A program made the position numbers and the translations under genes. Below the pieces are notes generated by a model. The model was given only the letters and a program-made list of their open reading frames with translations, was not told where the DNA came from and made no database searches. Below are positions 37,192 through 46,242 of a DNA stretch of 64,000 bases, piece by piece. Source of the stretch: Gottschalkia purinilytica (lineage in GTDB: Bacteria; Bacillota; Clostridia; Tissierellales; Gottschalkiaceae); contig NZ_LGSS01000006.1 in the NCBI RefSeq assembly GCF_001190785.1, forward strand, positions 62,001 through 126,000. Direction: 5' to 3'. Within the stretch, counting starts at the first letter, position 1. Every line of letters begins with the position of its first letter.

Positions 37192-38199
37192 TTAAAATTT
37201 ATATAGAATTGATATTGTTGTAGATCCAGATCCTACAGAACAAAATATAGCGTAATTTCCATCTTTAATCTTATTTTGTTCTAAACTAGTATGTAATGCT
37301 AATATAGGACTAGTAACACCTGTATATCCATATTTATCTCCTACATAAACAAGTTTATCTATATGTACATTTAATTGATTAAGTGTCTCTTTAGCACCTG
37401 GGTTTGTAAATTGTGAGAAGAAATAGTAGTCAATATCATTAGGGGTTAGATTATTATCTTCTGTGACTTCGTTTATAAGTCTTGTCCAATATTCTGAAAC
37501 GAAATCTGCATCGAAAGGATCCCAAAACCATTTTTTATCTTCTTCATTTACCATATTATCCCTTATAACTTTGGAATAACCTATTTTAGGCATTAATATA
37601 TTATTATGTTCAGTAGTTTTAGTATAATGAGTTGAATCTATAAAACCTCGTTCTATACTTTCTAGTTTCTTTGTTAAAATTAATGCTGCTGCTGCATCTC
37701 CAAAATTTGGATAAGTTACTGGATCATTATGACTAACTACAGAACTTATAAGTAAACTTCCAACTATCAATGCTTTTTTATATTTTCTATGAGTTTTAAG
37801 TATTCTAGAAGCTTGGTCAATTGCAGATAACATACCTATGCAGTTACTATTTGTATCGTATACCATTTTTGCATTTGTAGCTTTTAACAAGTCCATTAAT
37901 TTTAGTGCATTAGAAGGAGAGGTATATTCAGGAGTGTCTGTGGCAAATATGATCATATCAATTTCATTTATATCTGTATTAGAGTTTTTTAATGCATTTA
38001 AGCATGACTGATATGCCATAGTGATGACTGTTTCAGTAGGATCGTTGGAGAGATAACGAGAATTTCTTTCTAAATGATTTAAAAGGCCGTCAACTTCTAT
38101 ATCTAAATTATTAAAGTGATTAATAAAGTAATCATTAGTAACTTTATTACTTGGATGATATATGCCAGTTCCTTCTATGACAATATTATGATATCCCAT
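37192..38199 (-). CDS. FabH-like (KAS III) thiolase-fold protein with altered active site
   Basis: A 335-residue thiolase-fold protein of the 3-oxoacyl-ACP synthase III group. The catalytic cysteine is C120 in YDTNSNCIGML and the GDAAAALIL segment is present. The histidine expected in the HQAN motif is replaced (DYYFFSQFTNP, S262/Q263) and the asparagine of the GNTS motif is tyrosine (GYTGVTSP, Y292). This suggests acyl transfer without the usual decarboxylative condensation, as in some secondary-metabolism KAS III relatives. Strong AAGGAGG site. Not near fatty acid genes. Confidence 0.75.
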   Translation of the reverse strand: MGYHNIVIEGTGIYHPSNKVTNDYFINHFNNLDIEVDGLLNHLERNSRYLSNDPTETVITMAYQSCLNALKNSNTDINEIDMIIFATDTPEYTSPSNALKLMDLLKATNAKMVYDTNSNCIGMLSAIDQASRILKTHRKYKKALIVGSLLISSVVSHNDPVTYPNFGDAAAALILTKKLESIERGFIDSTHYTKTTEHNNILMPKIGYSKVIRDNMVNEEDKKWFWDPFDADFVSEYWTRLINEVTEDNNLTPNDIDYYFFSQFTNPGAKETLNQLNVHIDKLVYVGDKYGYTGVTSPILALHTSLEQNKIKDGNYAIFCSVGSGSTTISILYKF

Positions 38200-38340
38200 C
38201 TTTTATTCCTCCTTTTAGGAAAAATGTTTAAATTTGTTAGTATGTATTAATATATGTTAAGGAAAAATTACTTGATAGTCAATATATTTCATAATAATGT
38301 AAAAAGATTAAATGTTGACTTATATATAGGATAAAATAAT

Positions 38341-38387
38341 AAAAAAATGTAGTTAATAAGATTGAATCTTATTAACTACATTTTTTT
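38341..38387. terminator. Very strong bidirectional terminator
   Basis: Seven A, then ATGTAGTTAATAAGA, paired with TCTTATTAACTACAT and seven T. It separates the two minus-strand genes on either side. Confidence 0.9.
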
Positions 38388-38407
38388 AGATATGAAATAT
38401 AAGTTAT

Positions 38408-38866
38408 TTAAAATATATTTCTGTCATTTCTGTACACTACTTTTAATATTAATTTACTTATAATAAATGTTAAAGGAAATAGAACTACAAACTGTATAAC
38501 TGGTATTAAACCTATATTTGTTCCAGGAAATAATGGCATTAATTTTGAATATGTCAATCTGCCTATATTAAGAGCTTGTACCTCAAGGTAAAAGCTAAGA
38601 AACAGTCCATACAAAATCATAATAGCAAAATCTTTGCAATCCCATCTTTTAATTATCCAGTTAACTCTTCTATTTAGTAGTGATAATAGAATGTATAAAA
38701 CTACAGTAATACCGATATCGGTAGCAACAGCAATCAGCATTGAGTTAAAATACGATGAACCTAAACTTGTACTATAAAACATCTCGAAGGCTAAATATTC
38801 CCACAGTGTGTGGAATACAGCAGACACTAGTATGACTACAACTATATTCTTAAAAAACTTTTTCAT
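38408..38866 (-). CDS. Four-helix membrane protein of unknown function
   Basis: A 152-residue membrane protein with about four helices. Recognisable local features are FHTLWEYLAFEMFY near the end of helix 1, a TD pair in helix 2, and EVQALNIGRLTYSKLMPLFP in the loop before helix 4. I cannot name the family. It has an AGGAGG-type site before the ATG and ends at the strong terminator, so it is a single-gene unit. Confidence 0.6.
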   Translation of the reverse strand: MKKFFKNIVVVILVSAVFHTLWEYLAFEMFYSTSLGSSYFNSMLIAVATDIGITVVLYILLSLLNRRVNWIIKRWDCKDFAIMILYGLFLSFYLEVQALNIGRLTYSKLMPLFPGTNIGLIPVIQFVVLFPLTFIISKLILKVVYRNDRNIF

Positions 38867-39334
38867 AAAAATATACCTCCTAAAGGTTAGTATAGATATA
38901 TAAGAGTAAAAGTTAAGATATTAACAGAAACTTATTATTACATATCCATTTGATAATAGACTGTTTACAAATGATATATATGACAAATTAAGTACATAAA
39001 TAACTTTTATCTCACCAATTTTTATTAAAAACATTGATGAGAACATGTGTTTTGATTATAATATCAAATGAAGATAAAGCATAAAAAATATCTAATAAAT
39101 TTGATATTGATATATAAACAGTTTATATACTTTTATAATTCAAGATAATAAGAAATAAAAATTTTAATTTACGATTATCATTATACTAATATATACTATA
39201 TATAATAAACTATGATACGTATATTATTCTATACTGAACAATTTTTGTAATATAATTGTATTTAAAAAGTATAGAATATGATACTAGTAAAAAGAGGAAA
39301 TAACTATTCAAAGTAGTATTAAACATTTAAATAA

Positions 39335-39436
39335 ACTGCGAAAATTTCGTGTGGCAAGTATGAATGACTTAGCCACATGTATTCTTTTAAGATAATTTAT
39401 AAAATAGTTATCTTTATTATATACTTATTGCGCAGT
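39335..39436 (+). ncRNA. Candidate structured RNA upstream of gshF
   Basis: In a 700-bp AT-rich gap (38867-39579), ACTGCG (39335-39340) pairs with CGCAGT (39431-39436) and encloses two hairpins: TGTGGCAAGT with ACTTAGCCACA (39350-39377, one bulge, 7-base loop) and AAGATAA with TTATCTT (39389-39395/39408-39414). The result is a three-way junction with local GC enrichment. It does not match any riboswitch consensus I know. It lies about 185 bases before the chosen gshF start and could be a leader element. Confidence 0.4.
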
Positions 39437-39621
39437 AATTTACAAATGTATAATAAATACATTAAATAATAGCAAAGATAATATTTTATATACATAGTTA
39501 AATGGATATATATGATATATGTTTATAAATCAGTGTAATCTAATAAATTGTTAGAGTATTAAATAAATAGGGTACTTAATTGAAAGGGAAATTTTATGAA
39601 CACTTTAAGGAGGTTATGGAT

Positions 39622-41967
39622 GTGAAGGGACTAGATAAAGAAATCATTAAATATATATGTGAAAATAACTTAGAAAGAGATTTGTTAAAAGGTAATTTTG
39701 GTATAGAGAAAGAAAATGTTAGAGTTGATAAGAATGGAAGATTGTCGACTACCCCACATCCAAAAGTATTTGGCGATAGGTTAAATAATTTATATATAAC
39801 AACTGACTTTGCAGAAAGTCAAGTTGAAATGGTTACACCTGTAGTGGACACTCTTGAAGAAACTTATGAATTTTTAGATAATCTTCAAAATATAGTTAGT
39901 TTAGAGCTAGAGGAAGAGCTTTTATGGCCACAAAGTAATCCACCAATTTTACCTGATGATGAAAAAATATATATAGCGAATTTCAATGATACGAGTGATG
40001 GTAAAGAGGCTAGAAGATATAGAGACACATTAGCTGAAAAATATGGAAAGAAAATTCAACTTATTTCAGGAATACACTATAATTTTTCTTTAAAAGATAA
40101 ATTTTTAGACAATCTATATAAAGAGTTTGGAAAAGGATTAACTTTTACTGACTTTAAAAACAAAGTATATTTAAAAATAGCTAAGAACTTATTAAGATAT
40201 AGATGGTTACTAATATATCTTACTGGAGCTAGTCCTATTGTACACAAGACTTATGATGAAAAAATAATTAATAATATGAAAAATATTAATGAAGAAAGTT
40301 ACCATATTGAAGACATAGTATCCTTTAGAAATGGAAGCTATGGATATAAAAATGAAAAAGATTTCATTATATCATATGACAATGTTGAGTCATACGTTAG
40401 AGATATAGAAGAGCTTATTAGTAGCGGTGAATTGGATAGTGCTAGAGAATTTTATAGTCCTGTAAGACTTAAAGCAGAGGAAAATAAAGATACACTAAAT
40501 TCTCTTTTAAAAGATGGAATTAAATATTTAGAATTAAGATTTATAGATCTAAATCCATTTAATAAAAATGGAATAGACTTAGAAACTTTGTATTTAGTAC
40601 ATTTACTAGTTCTATTTAGTTTGTTCCAGGAAGATGAACCTTTTGATGAAGAAAGTCAAAAGGTAGCATATAAAAATCATGAGTTAGTAGCATCTTTTGG
40701 AAGGAATAAAAACTTAGAGCTATATGAGAACTTTAATACAAAAAACTTATTATGTAATATGGGAAAAAATATATTTGAAGAGATAAGAAAATTAATATCA
40801 GTCATAGGGGAAAAAGAAGAATTCTTAATAAAAGTAGTAGATGATGCTATTGACAAGCTTGAAAATCCAAATAAAACTATAGCAAATAAAATAGTAGAAA
40901 AAGTATTAGAAAAATCCTACATGGATTTTCACATAGAGCTAGCTAAAGAATACCTTAAAGAAAGTAAAGAAAACGAATTTAAGCTTACAGGATATGAGGA
41001 TCTAGAATTATCTACTCAAGTGCTTTTAAAAGCTTCTATAAAAAGAGGAATTAAGTTTGAAATCTTAGACAGAAAAGATAACTTTATAGCACTAGATAAT
41101 GGTAAAAAAGTAGAATACACTAAACAAGCTACTAAAACTTCACTTGATCCTTATAGTTCTGTAATGATAATGGAGAATAAATTGGTTACAAAACATGTTT
41201 TAGATAAAGTAGGAATTAGAGTTCCAATAGGAAAAGATTATTTTAATAGTTCATCTGCTAAGAAAGATTTTACTTTATTTAAGGACAAAAGTATCGTTAT
41301 AAAGCCTAAATTTACGAACTTTGGGGTAGGAATTACTATCTTTAAAGATACATTTTCTAAAGAAAGTTATGAAAGAGCTATAGACATTGCATTTGAACAC
41401 GATGATTCTATTTTAATTGAAGAATTTTTAAAAGGAAATGAATATAGATTTCTTGTACTAGGGGATAAAGTTGAAGGTGTACTTAATAGAGTACCAGCTA
41501 ATGTTGTTGGAGATGGAAAAAGCAGTATAGAAGAATTAATTAATAGAAAAAATAGTAGTCCTCTTAGAGGTGAAGGACATAGAACACCACTTGAAATAAT
41601 AACTATTGGTGAGATTGAAAAAATGTTTTTAAATCAACAAGGAAAAGATATAAATTATGTTCCTTTAGATGGAGAAACAGTATACCTAAGAGAGAATTCT
41701 AATATAAGTACAGGTGGAGATAGTATAGATTGTACAGAAGATATACTAAAAAGCTATAAGGATATTGCTATTAAAGCTGCAAAAACAGTAGGAGCTTCTA
41801 TTTGTGGTGTGGATATGATTATTGAAGATATATCTCAAGATGCTACTAAAGATAATTATGGAATAATTGAGCTTAACTTTAATCCCGCTGTATATATGCA
41901 CTGTTATCCATATAAAGGTGTTAATAGGAATATTGGAGAAAAGATATTAGATCTTTTAGATTTATAA
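39622..41967 (+). CDS. gshF: Bifunctional glutamate-cysteine ligase/glutathione synthetase
   Basis: A protein of about 781 residues that makes glutathione in two steps. The N-terminal ligase part has LLKGNFGIEKENVRVDKNG and YITTDFAESQVEMVTP; the C-terminal ATP-grasp part starts near KLVTKHVLDKVGIRVPIG and has IIELNFNPAVYMHCYPYKG at its end. A longer frame starts with TTG at 39580, but AAGGAGG at 39607-39613 lies inside it; the GTG at 39622 fits best, the ATG at 39616 is next. Fused GshF occurs in some Firmicutes. It ends just before the fluoride riboswitch. Confidence 0.92.
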   Translation: MKGLDKEIIKYICENNLERDLLKGNFGIEKENVRVDKNGRLSTTPHPKVFGDRLNNLYITTDFAESQVEMVTPVVDTLEETYEFLDNLQNIVSLELEEELLWPQSNPPILPDDEKIYIANFNDTSDGKEARRYRDTLAEKYGKKIQLISGIHYNFSLKDKFLDNLYKEFGKGLTFTDFKNKVYLKIAKNLLRYRWLLIYLTGASPIVHKTYDEKIINNMKNINEESYHIEDIVSFRNGSYGYKNEKDFIISYDNVESYVRDIEELISSGELDSAREFYSPVRLKAEENKDTLNSLLKDGIKYLELRFIDLNPFNKNGIDLETLYLVHLLVLFSLFQEDEPFDEESQKVAYKNHELVASFGRNKNLELYENFNTKNLLCNMGKNIFEEIRKLISVIGEKEEFLIKVVDDAIDKLENPNKTIANKIVEKVLEKSYMDFHIELAKEYLKESKENEFKLTGYEDLELSTQVLLKASIKRGIKFEILDRKDNFIALDNGKKVEYTKQATKTSLDPYSSVMIMENKLVTKHVLDKVGIRVPIGKDYFNSSSAKKDFTLFKDKSIVIKPKFTNFGVGITIFKDTFSKESYERAIDIAFEHDDSILIEEFLKGNEYRFLVLGDKVEGVLNRVPANVVGDGKSSIEELINRKNSSPLRGEGHRTPLEIITIGEIEKMFLNQQGKDINYVPLDGETVYLRENSNISTGGDSIDCTEDILKSYKDIAIKAAKTVGASICGVDMIIEDISQDATKDNYGIIELNFNPAVYMHCYPYKGVNRNIGEKILDLLDL

Positions 41968-42047
41968 GTACTAACTACTTAAAAATTACTTAAGTTAGAT
42001 ACTTGAAAAGAATTAAATACTGTGATATATTACTGTTAAACTTAATA

Positions 42048-42127
42048 ATGGTGATGGAGTTCACCAGAATCGCTGAATGCTAATGACTCCTACAAGAAAT
42101 ACTATGGTATACTTGTAGGAGTTTTTT
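42048..42127 (+). promoter_or_regulatory. Fluoride riboswitch (crcB motif) with terminator
   Basis: GGTGATGGAGTTCACC (42050-42065) forms the first stem, and GCTAATGACTCCTAC (42079-42093) supplies the conserved 3' part, whose ACTCC can pair into a pseudoknot with GGAGT. The expression platform shares ACTCCTACAAG (42086-42096) with CTTGTAGGAGT (42112-42122) and six T, so terminator formation competes with the aptamer. Fluoride would allow read-through into the antiporter gene at 42165. Confidence 0.88.
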
Positions 42128-42164
42128 ATGTTTTTGAACTTATTTTATTAAGGAGGTTTATAAT

Positions 42165-43352
42165 ATGGCTACAAGTTTAGCAATTATTATGTTATTAGGA
42201 ATGATGGCAAATTGGATTTTTTCTAAGTTAAGGCTTCCAGGACTTCTAGGAATGCTAATATTAGGAGTGTTGATAGGTCCTTATGGACTTAATTTACTTG
42301 ATATTGAAATGATGAAGATATCTGGAGACCTTAGAAAAATTGCTTTAATAATTATTTTATTAAGAGCAGGGCTAGGTATAAATAAAAATGATTTAAAAAA
42401 AGTAGGGAAAACAGCTATTAAATTAAGTTGTATACCAGGATTAATAGAGGGATTTACAATTGCATTTATATCTATAAAAGTTTTAGGATTTTCTTTTATA
42501 CAAGGAGGTATGTTAGGATTCATTATAGCAGCAGTTTCACCAGCTGTAGTAACACCACAAATGATAAATCTTATGGAAGAAAAAATAGGGACTAATAAAG
42601 GAATTCCAACCTTAATATTAGCAGGAGCTTCTATAGATGATGTTTTTGCAATAACAATATTTAGTACGTTTTTAGGGCTATATGGTGGTAAAAATATAAA
42701 TATAGCTATGAAGATACTAGGTATTCCAATATCAATAATACTAGGAATTGTATTAGGAGTTGTTGTTGGACTTATAATAATTAGAATACTAAAGAAATTT
42801 GATATACATGATACTAAAAAGATTTTGATTGTACTTGGATTAGCTATATTACTTACTACATTAGAAAATATATTAAAAAATAAAATTGAGATAGCTTCTT
42901 TGCTAGGTGTTATGACTATAGGATTCATAATCTTTGATAAGGCACCTAACTTAGGAAAAACTTTATCTGTAAAGTTTAATAAAATATGGACATTTGCTGA
43001 AATACTTTTATTTGTTTTAGTAGGAGCTGAAGTAAATACTAGTATAGCATTAGAGGCAGGAGTTAAAGGCGTTGTTATAATATTAGTAGGATTAATTGGA
43101 AGAAGTATAGGAGTGATGATATCAGTTATAGGGACTAATTTAAGTTGGAAAGAAAGGCTATTTTGCATTATATCATATTTACCTAAAGCTACAGTACAAG
43201 CAGCTATGGGAGCTATCCCATTATCAATGGGAGTTAAATCAGGAGACATCATACTTGCAATAGCTATTCTATCTATAATAATTACAGCACCTTTAGGTGC
43301 ATTAGGAATTAGTATAACTTCTAATAAGCTATTAACAAAAGAAGCCGAATAA
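42165..43352 (+). CDS. Cation:proton antiporter family protein, fluoride-responsive
   Basis: A 395-residue membrane protein with about twelve helices of the CPA antiporter superfamily: PGLLGMLILGVLIGPYGLNL near residue 25, IAAVSPAVVTPQMI near 120, and the ion-binding ASIDDVFAITIFS with two aspartates near 152. AAGGAGG start. Its leader is a fluoride riboswitch, and antiporters are known among the genes this motif controls, so its job is probably to relieve fluoride stress by H+-coupled export of fluoride or a balancing cation. Confidence 0.85.
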   Translation: MATSLAIIMLLGMMANWIFSKLRLPGLLGMLILGVLIGPYGLNLLDIEMMKISGDLRKIALIIILLRAGLGINKNDLKKVGKTAIKLSCIPGLIEGFTIAFISIKVLGFSFIQGGMLGFIIAAVSPAVVTPQMINLMEEKIGTNKGIPTLILAGASIDDVFAITIFSTFLGLYGGKNINIAMKILGIPISIILGIVLGVVVGLIIIRILKKFDIHDTKKILIVLGLAILLTTLENILKNKIEIASLLGVMTIGFIIFDKAPNLGKTLSVKFNKIWTFAEILLFVLVGAEVNTSIALEAGVKGVVIILVGLIGRSIGVMISVIGTNLSWKERLFCIISYLPKATVQAAMGAIPLSMGVKSGDIILAIAILSIIITAPLGALGISITSNKLLTKEAE

Positions 43353-43501
43353 ATAAAAAAGTTTTTTAACTATTATTATAAAAATTTGATAAAATTAGAG
43401 GAAAAGACTAGAAGGATGTTTTATATCACATATTAAGAGATAGAAACTTAGTAATAGGAAGAATCTATTTTAAATGAGAAACTTTAAGGAAGTGAAAATA
43501 A

Positions 43502-44332
43502 ATGTATCCTAAAATATTAGTAGGAGAAATGGCTAGACTTCATAATATTTCATCTCAAACTTTAAGATATTATGATAAGATAGGCTTATTTAAACCAGCA
43601 TATATTGATGAAAATAATAATTATCGTTACTATGGTATAGAGCAATTTGCCTATCTTGATTCTATTCTTTTTCTTAAAGAATTAGGAATGCCTTTAGAAG
43701 ATATAAGACAATACTTTGAAAATCGTAATTTAAATACAGTAATAGATATATTAGAAGAAAATGAAGAAAGAATCAAGAATCAAATTGAAATACTCAATGT
43801 AAGATTAAATAGCATTCAAAATAAAGTAAAATTAATAAAAAAATATAAAAATATTAATAACTTTGGTAAGTGTAGATTAAAAAGATTTTCTAAGAGGAAA
43901 ATGGTAAAATTAGACTTTAAAAACTCCAGGGATAATATAGCATTTGAATATACAATAAAGAAACTTAGTAATTTATTAAAAGATGAATTATGCTTATTTA
44001 ATGGATTAATTAGTGTCATACTTGGAAAAGAAGAACTTATGACTAATAATTACGGGTATTGGAAGGGAGTATCTTTGTTATTTGAAGAAGATATATCAGA
44101 AGTTAAAGAATTCAGTATAATACCTGAAGGTGAATTTGCTACAATTGTTTTTAATGGTCCATATGAAAATGGAGAAGAGCACTATCATAATCTTATAAAT
44201 TGGATTAAAGAAAATTCACTAGAAATATTAGGAGATGGACTTATTGTTACAATTACAGATGCATCTTTTTCAGGAGTAGAAGATGAATACATTACAGAAA
44301 TTCAAATACCTGTAAAACATAGCAATACTTAA
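43502..44332 (+). CDS. MerR-family regulator with effector-binding domain
   Basis: A 276-residue regulator: MerR helix-turn-helix at residues 5-75 (VGEMARLHNISSQTLRYYDK), a dimerisation coiled coil at about 80-118, and a C-terminal GyrI/BmrR-like ligand domain with EGEFATIVFNGPYENGEEHY. Such proteins sense amphipathic or cationic drugs and activate efflux genes. No transporter is directly adjacent except the antiporter upstream and the GNAT gene downstream. Confidence 0.85.
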   Translation: MYPKILVGEMARLHNISSQTLRYYDKIGLFKPAYIDENNNYRYYGIEQFAYLDSILFLKELGMPLEDIRQYFENRNLNTVIDILEENEERIKNQIEILNVRLNSIQNKVKLIKKYKNINNFGKCRLKRFSKRKMVKLDFKNSRDNIAFEYTIKKLSNLLKDELCLFNGLISVILGKEELMTNNYGYWKGVSLLFEEDISEVKEFSIIPEGEFATIVFNGPYENGEEHYHNLINWIKENSLEILGDGLIVTITDASFSGVEDEYITEIQIPVKHSNT

Positions 44333-44371
44333 ACTAAATAGATACTAAAGAGTTAATAAGGAGATAGCAGT

Positions 44372-44851
44372 ATGTATATAAAAAAAGTCGATGATTCAGA
44401 TAGATCACAGCTAGTATGTTTTATTAAAGAAAATTGGGGATCTAGTATAATGGTATCAAGGGGAAAAGTACATGATATATCTAAATTACCTGGGTTTATA
44501 GCATATAAAAATGATAAAATAATAGGTCTTATAACATATAATATTGAAAATAAAGAATGTGAAGTTGTATCTTTAGACAGTTTAGAAGAGAATAAAGGAT
44601 TAGGAAGTAAATTATTAGAGAAAGTTATCGAGACTGCTAAGGAAAATAGATGTCATAAAGTATGGCTTATAACTACAAACGATAATACAAGAGCTATTCG
44701 ATTTTATCAAAAACGAGATTTTGATATAAAAGCAATTCATATAGATGCAGTAAATGAATCTAGAAAGATAAAACCTGAGATTCCGCTGAAGGGATATGAT
44801 AATATTTCTATATTACATGAAATAGAATTTGAAATTAAACTCAAAGATTAA
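44372..44851 (+). CDS. GNAT-family N-acetyltransferase
   Basis: A 159-residue GNAT protein. The acetyl-CoA loop is ENKGLGSKLLEKVIETAKEN near residue 73, followed by WLITTNDNTRAIRFYQKRDF. Substrate unknown. It lies 39 bases after the MerR gene and 28 bases before the CorA-like gene, so the three may be co-transcribed. AAGGAG site before the ATG. Confidence 0.82.
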   Translation: MYIKKVDDSDRSQLVCFIKENWGSSIMVSRGKVHDISKLPGFIAYKNDKIIGLITYNIENKECEVVSLDSLEENKGLGSKLLEKVIETAKENRCHKVWLITTNDNTRAIRFYQKRDFDIKAIHIDAVNESRKIKPEIPLKGYDNISILHEIEFEIKLKD

Positions 44852-44879
44852 ATAAAAATACTTTTTAGAAGGGATAATA

Positions 44880-45932
44880 ATGAAACAAGCAAGAAAACAT
44901 TTAAAAAAAGTTGGTTATCCATCAGGAACTATACTTTATACTGGAAATGATTTAGATAAAGAAGTTGAGATTGAGCTAATTACATATAGTAAAGAAAAAT
45001 CATCTATAAAAAATATTAAATCATTAGATGAAATGGATTTTTCATCTGATGATTTAAAATGGATAAATATACGAGGATTACACGATATAGACTTAATTAA
45101 AAAAATTGGTGATATATTTAAAATTAGCAACTTAACATTAGAGAATATAACGCATATAGCTGAACGTCCTAAAGTTGAATTTTATAATAACTACATGTTT
45201 TTAACACTAAAAACTCTTTTTTTTGATGAAGATAATATAGAAATAATACAGAAACAAGTTTCGTTTATATTAATGCATAATACTCTGATAACTTTTCAAG
45301 AGGATAAGAATAATACCTTTGATATGGCAAAGAAAAGAATTTGTGAAAATGAAGGATTAATAGCAAAGAAGAATATAGATTATTTACTATATTTTTTAAT
45401 TGATGGTGTTGTAGATGAATATTTTGTTGCATTGAGTAAGATAGAAGAGAAAATAGAAGATATAGAGGAAAGTATCGTAGGTAATTCACAAAAGTATGAA
45501 CTACAAGAAGTTTATAAGCTAAGGAAAGGGTTAGTTATTTTTAAAGCATTGACTTGGCCACTAGAAGATACTATATATGATATTCTTAATGAAGATTCCA
45601 TTATATCAGAAGATACTAAAAAATACTTAAAAGATGTAAGAGACCACCTAATTCAAATTACAGAACTTGTTACTTTTTATAGAGAGATGATATTAGGTAT
45701 TTTTGATATACATTTATCTAATACAAGTAATAAGATGAATCAGATTATGACTACATTAACGGTTTTTTCTACAATATTTATTCCATTAACATTTTTAACA
45801 GGTATTTATGGTATGAATTTTAAGTATATGCCAGAACTTTATCTTAAGTGGAGCTATCCTTTATTTTGGATACTATGTTTAGGAATAATATTTGGTATGT
45901 ATAGATTCTTCAAAAATAAAGACTGGATGTAA
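44880..45932 (+). CDS. corA: CorA-family Mg2+/divalent cation channel
   Basis: A 350-residue CorA protein: long cytoplasmic N-terminal domain, a stalk helix, and two C-terminal membrane helices with the selectivity motif GMN in TGIYGMNFKYMPEL near residue 305. It imports Mg2+ or other divalent metals as a pentamer. AGAAGGGAT precedes the ATG. The gene ends about 125 bases before a terminator-like hairpin at 46058. Confidence 0.9.
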   Translation: MKQARKHLKKVGYPSGTILYTGNDLDKEVEIELITYSKEKSSIKNIKSLDEMDFSSDDLKWINIRGLHDIDLIKKIGDIFKISNLTLENITHIAERPKVEFYNNYMFLTLKTLFFDEDNIEIIQKQVSFILMHNTLITFQEDKNNTFDMAKKRICENEGLIAKKNIDYLLYFLIDGVVDEYFVALSKIEEKIEDIEESIVGNSQKYELQEVYKLRKGLVIFKALTWPLEDTIYDILNEDSIISEDTKKYLKDVRDHLIQITELVTFYREMILGIFDIHLSNTSNKMNQIMTTLTVFSTIFIPLTFLTGIYGMNFKYMPELYLKWSYPLFWILCLGIIFGMYRFFKNKDWM

Positions 45933-46022
45933 CTTAGTATATATTAAGAAGTATTAAATATTAAATAAAACTTTATATTTAACATATGTAAAAAACATAG
46001 AAAAATGTCGCATGAAAATATA

Positions 46023-46051
46023 TTGACATTTGATACCGTCCAGTGTAAAAT
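46023..46051 (+). promoter_or_regulatory. Consensus promoter upstream of cysK
   Basis: TTGACA (46023-46028), 17 bases, TAAAAT (46046-46051). Its transcript would run at once into the hairpin at 46058-46120. Confidence 0.6.
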
Positions 46052-46057
46052 TACTAT

Positions 46058-46120
46058 AAACATATAGGAATACTATATATTAAATAAATGTTTAAACAAA
46101 GTAAATGTCTATATGTTTTT
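46058..46120 (+). terminator. Hairpin with T run between corA and cysK, terminator or attenuator
   Basis: AAACATATAG (46058-46067) pairs with CTATATGTTT (46109-46118) and eight T follow. Because a consensus promoter lies just before it, it may act as an attenuator of cysK expression rather than only ending the corA transcript. Confidence 0.55.
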
Positions 46121-46132
46121 TTTATCAGATAA

Positions 46133-46153
46133 TTCCTAGTAAATCGATAGGAA
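46133..46153. promoter_or_regulatory. Inverted repeat upstream of cysK, possible operator
   Basis: TTCCTA (46133-46138) and TAGGAA (46148-46153) are separated by 9 bases. A TATAAT at 46170-46175 places the repeat over the -35 position of a second possible promoter. Regulator not identified; an Rrf2/CymR-type cysteine regulator is a guess from the gene controlled. Confidence 0.4.
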
Positions 46154-46242
46154 AAATACATTTTAAGAATATAATGAAAAAAATATAATATATATTAAAT
46201 AAAATAATATCAATCTAAAATTGTTTTATGGGGGAGATAAAA

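Noticed and set aside
39160-39190. Fur-like half site (GATTATCATTATA) before gshF
   Set aside because: Only one half resembles the consensus; the left half does not, so chance in AT-rich DNA is likelier.
42281-43252. 323-codon open frame antisense to the antiporter gene
   Set aside because: It mirrors the hydrophobic codon pattern of the sense gene, has no ribosome site, and no recognisable domain; the sense gene has a riboswitch and AAGGAGG.
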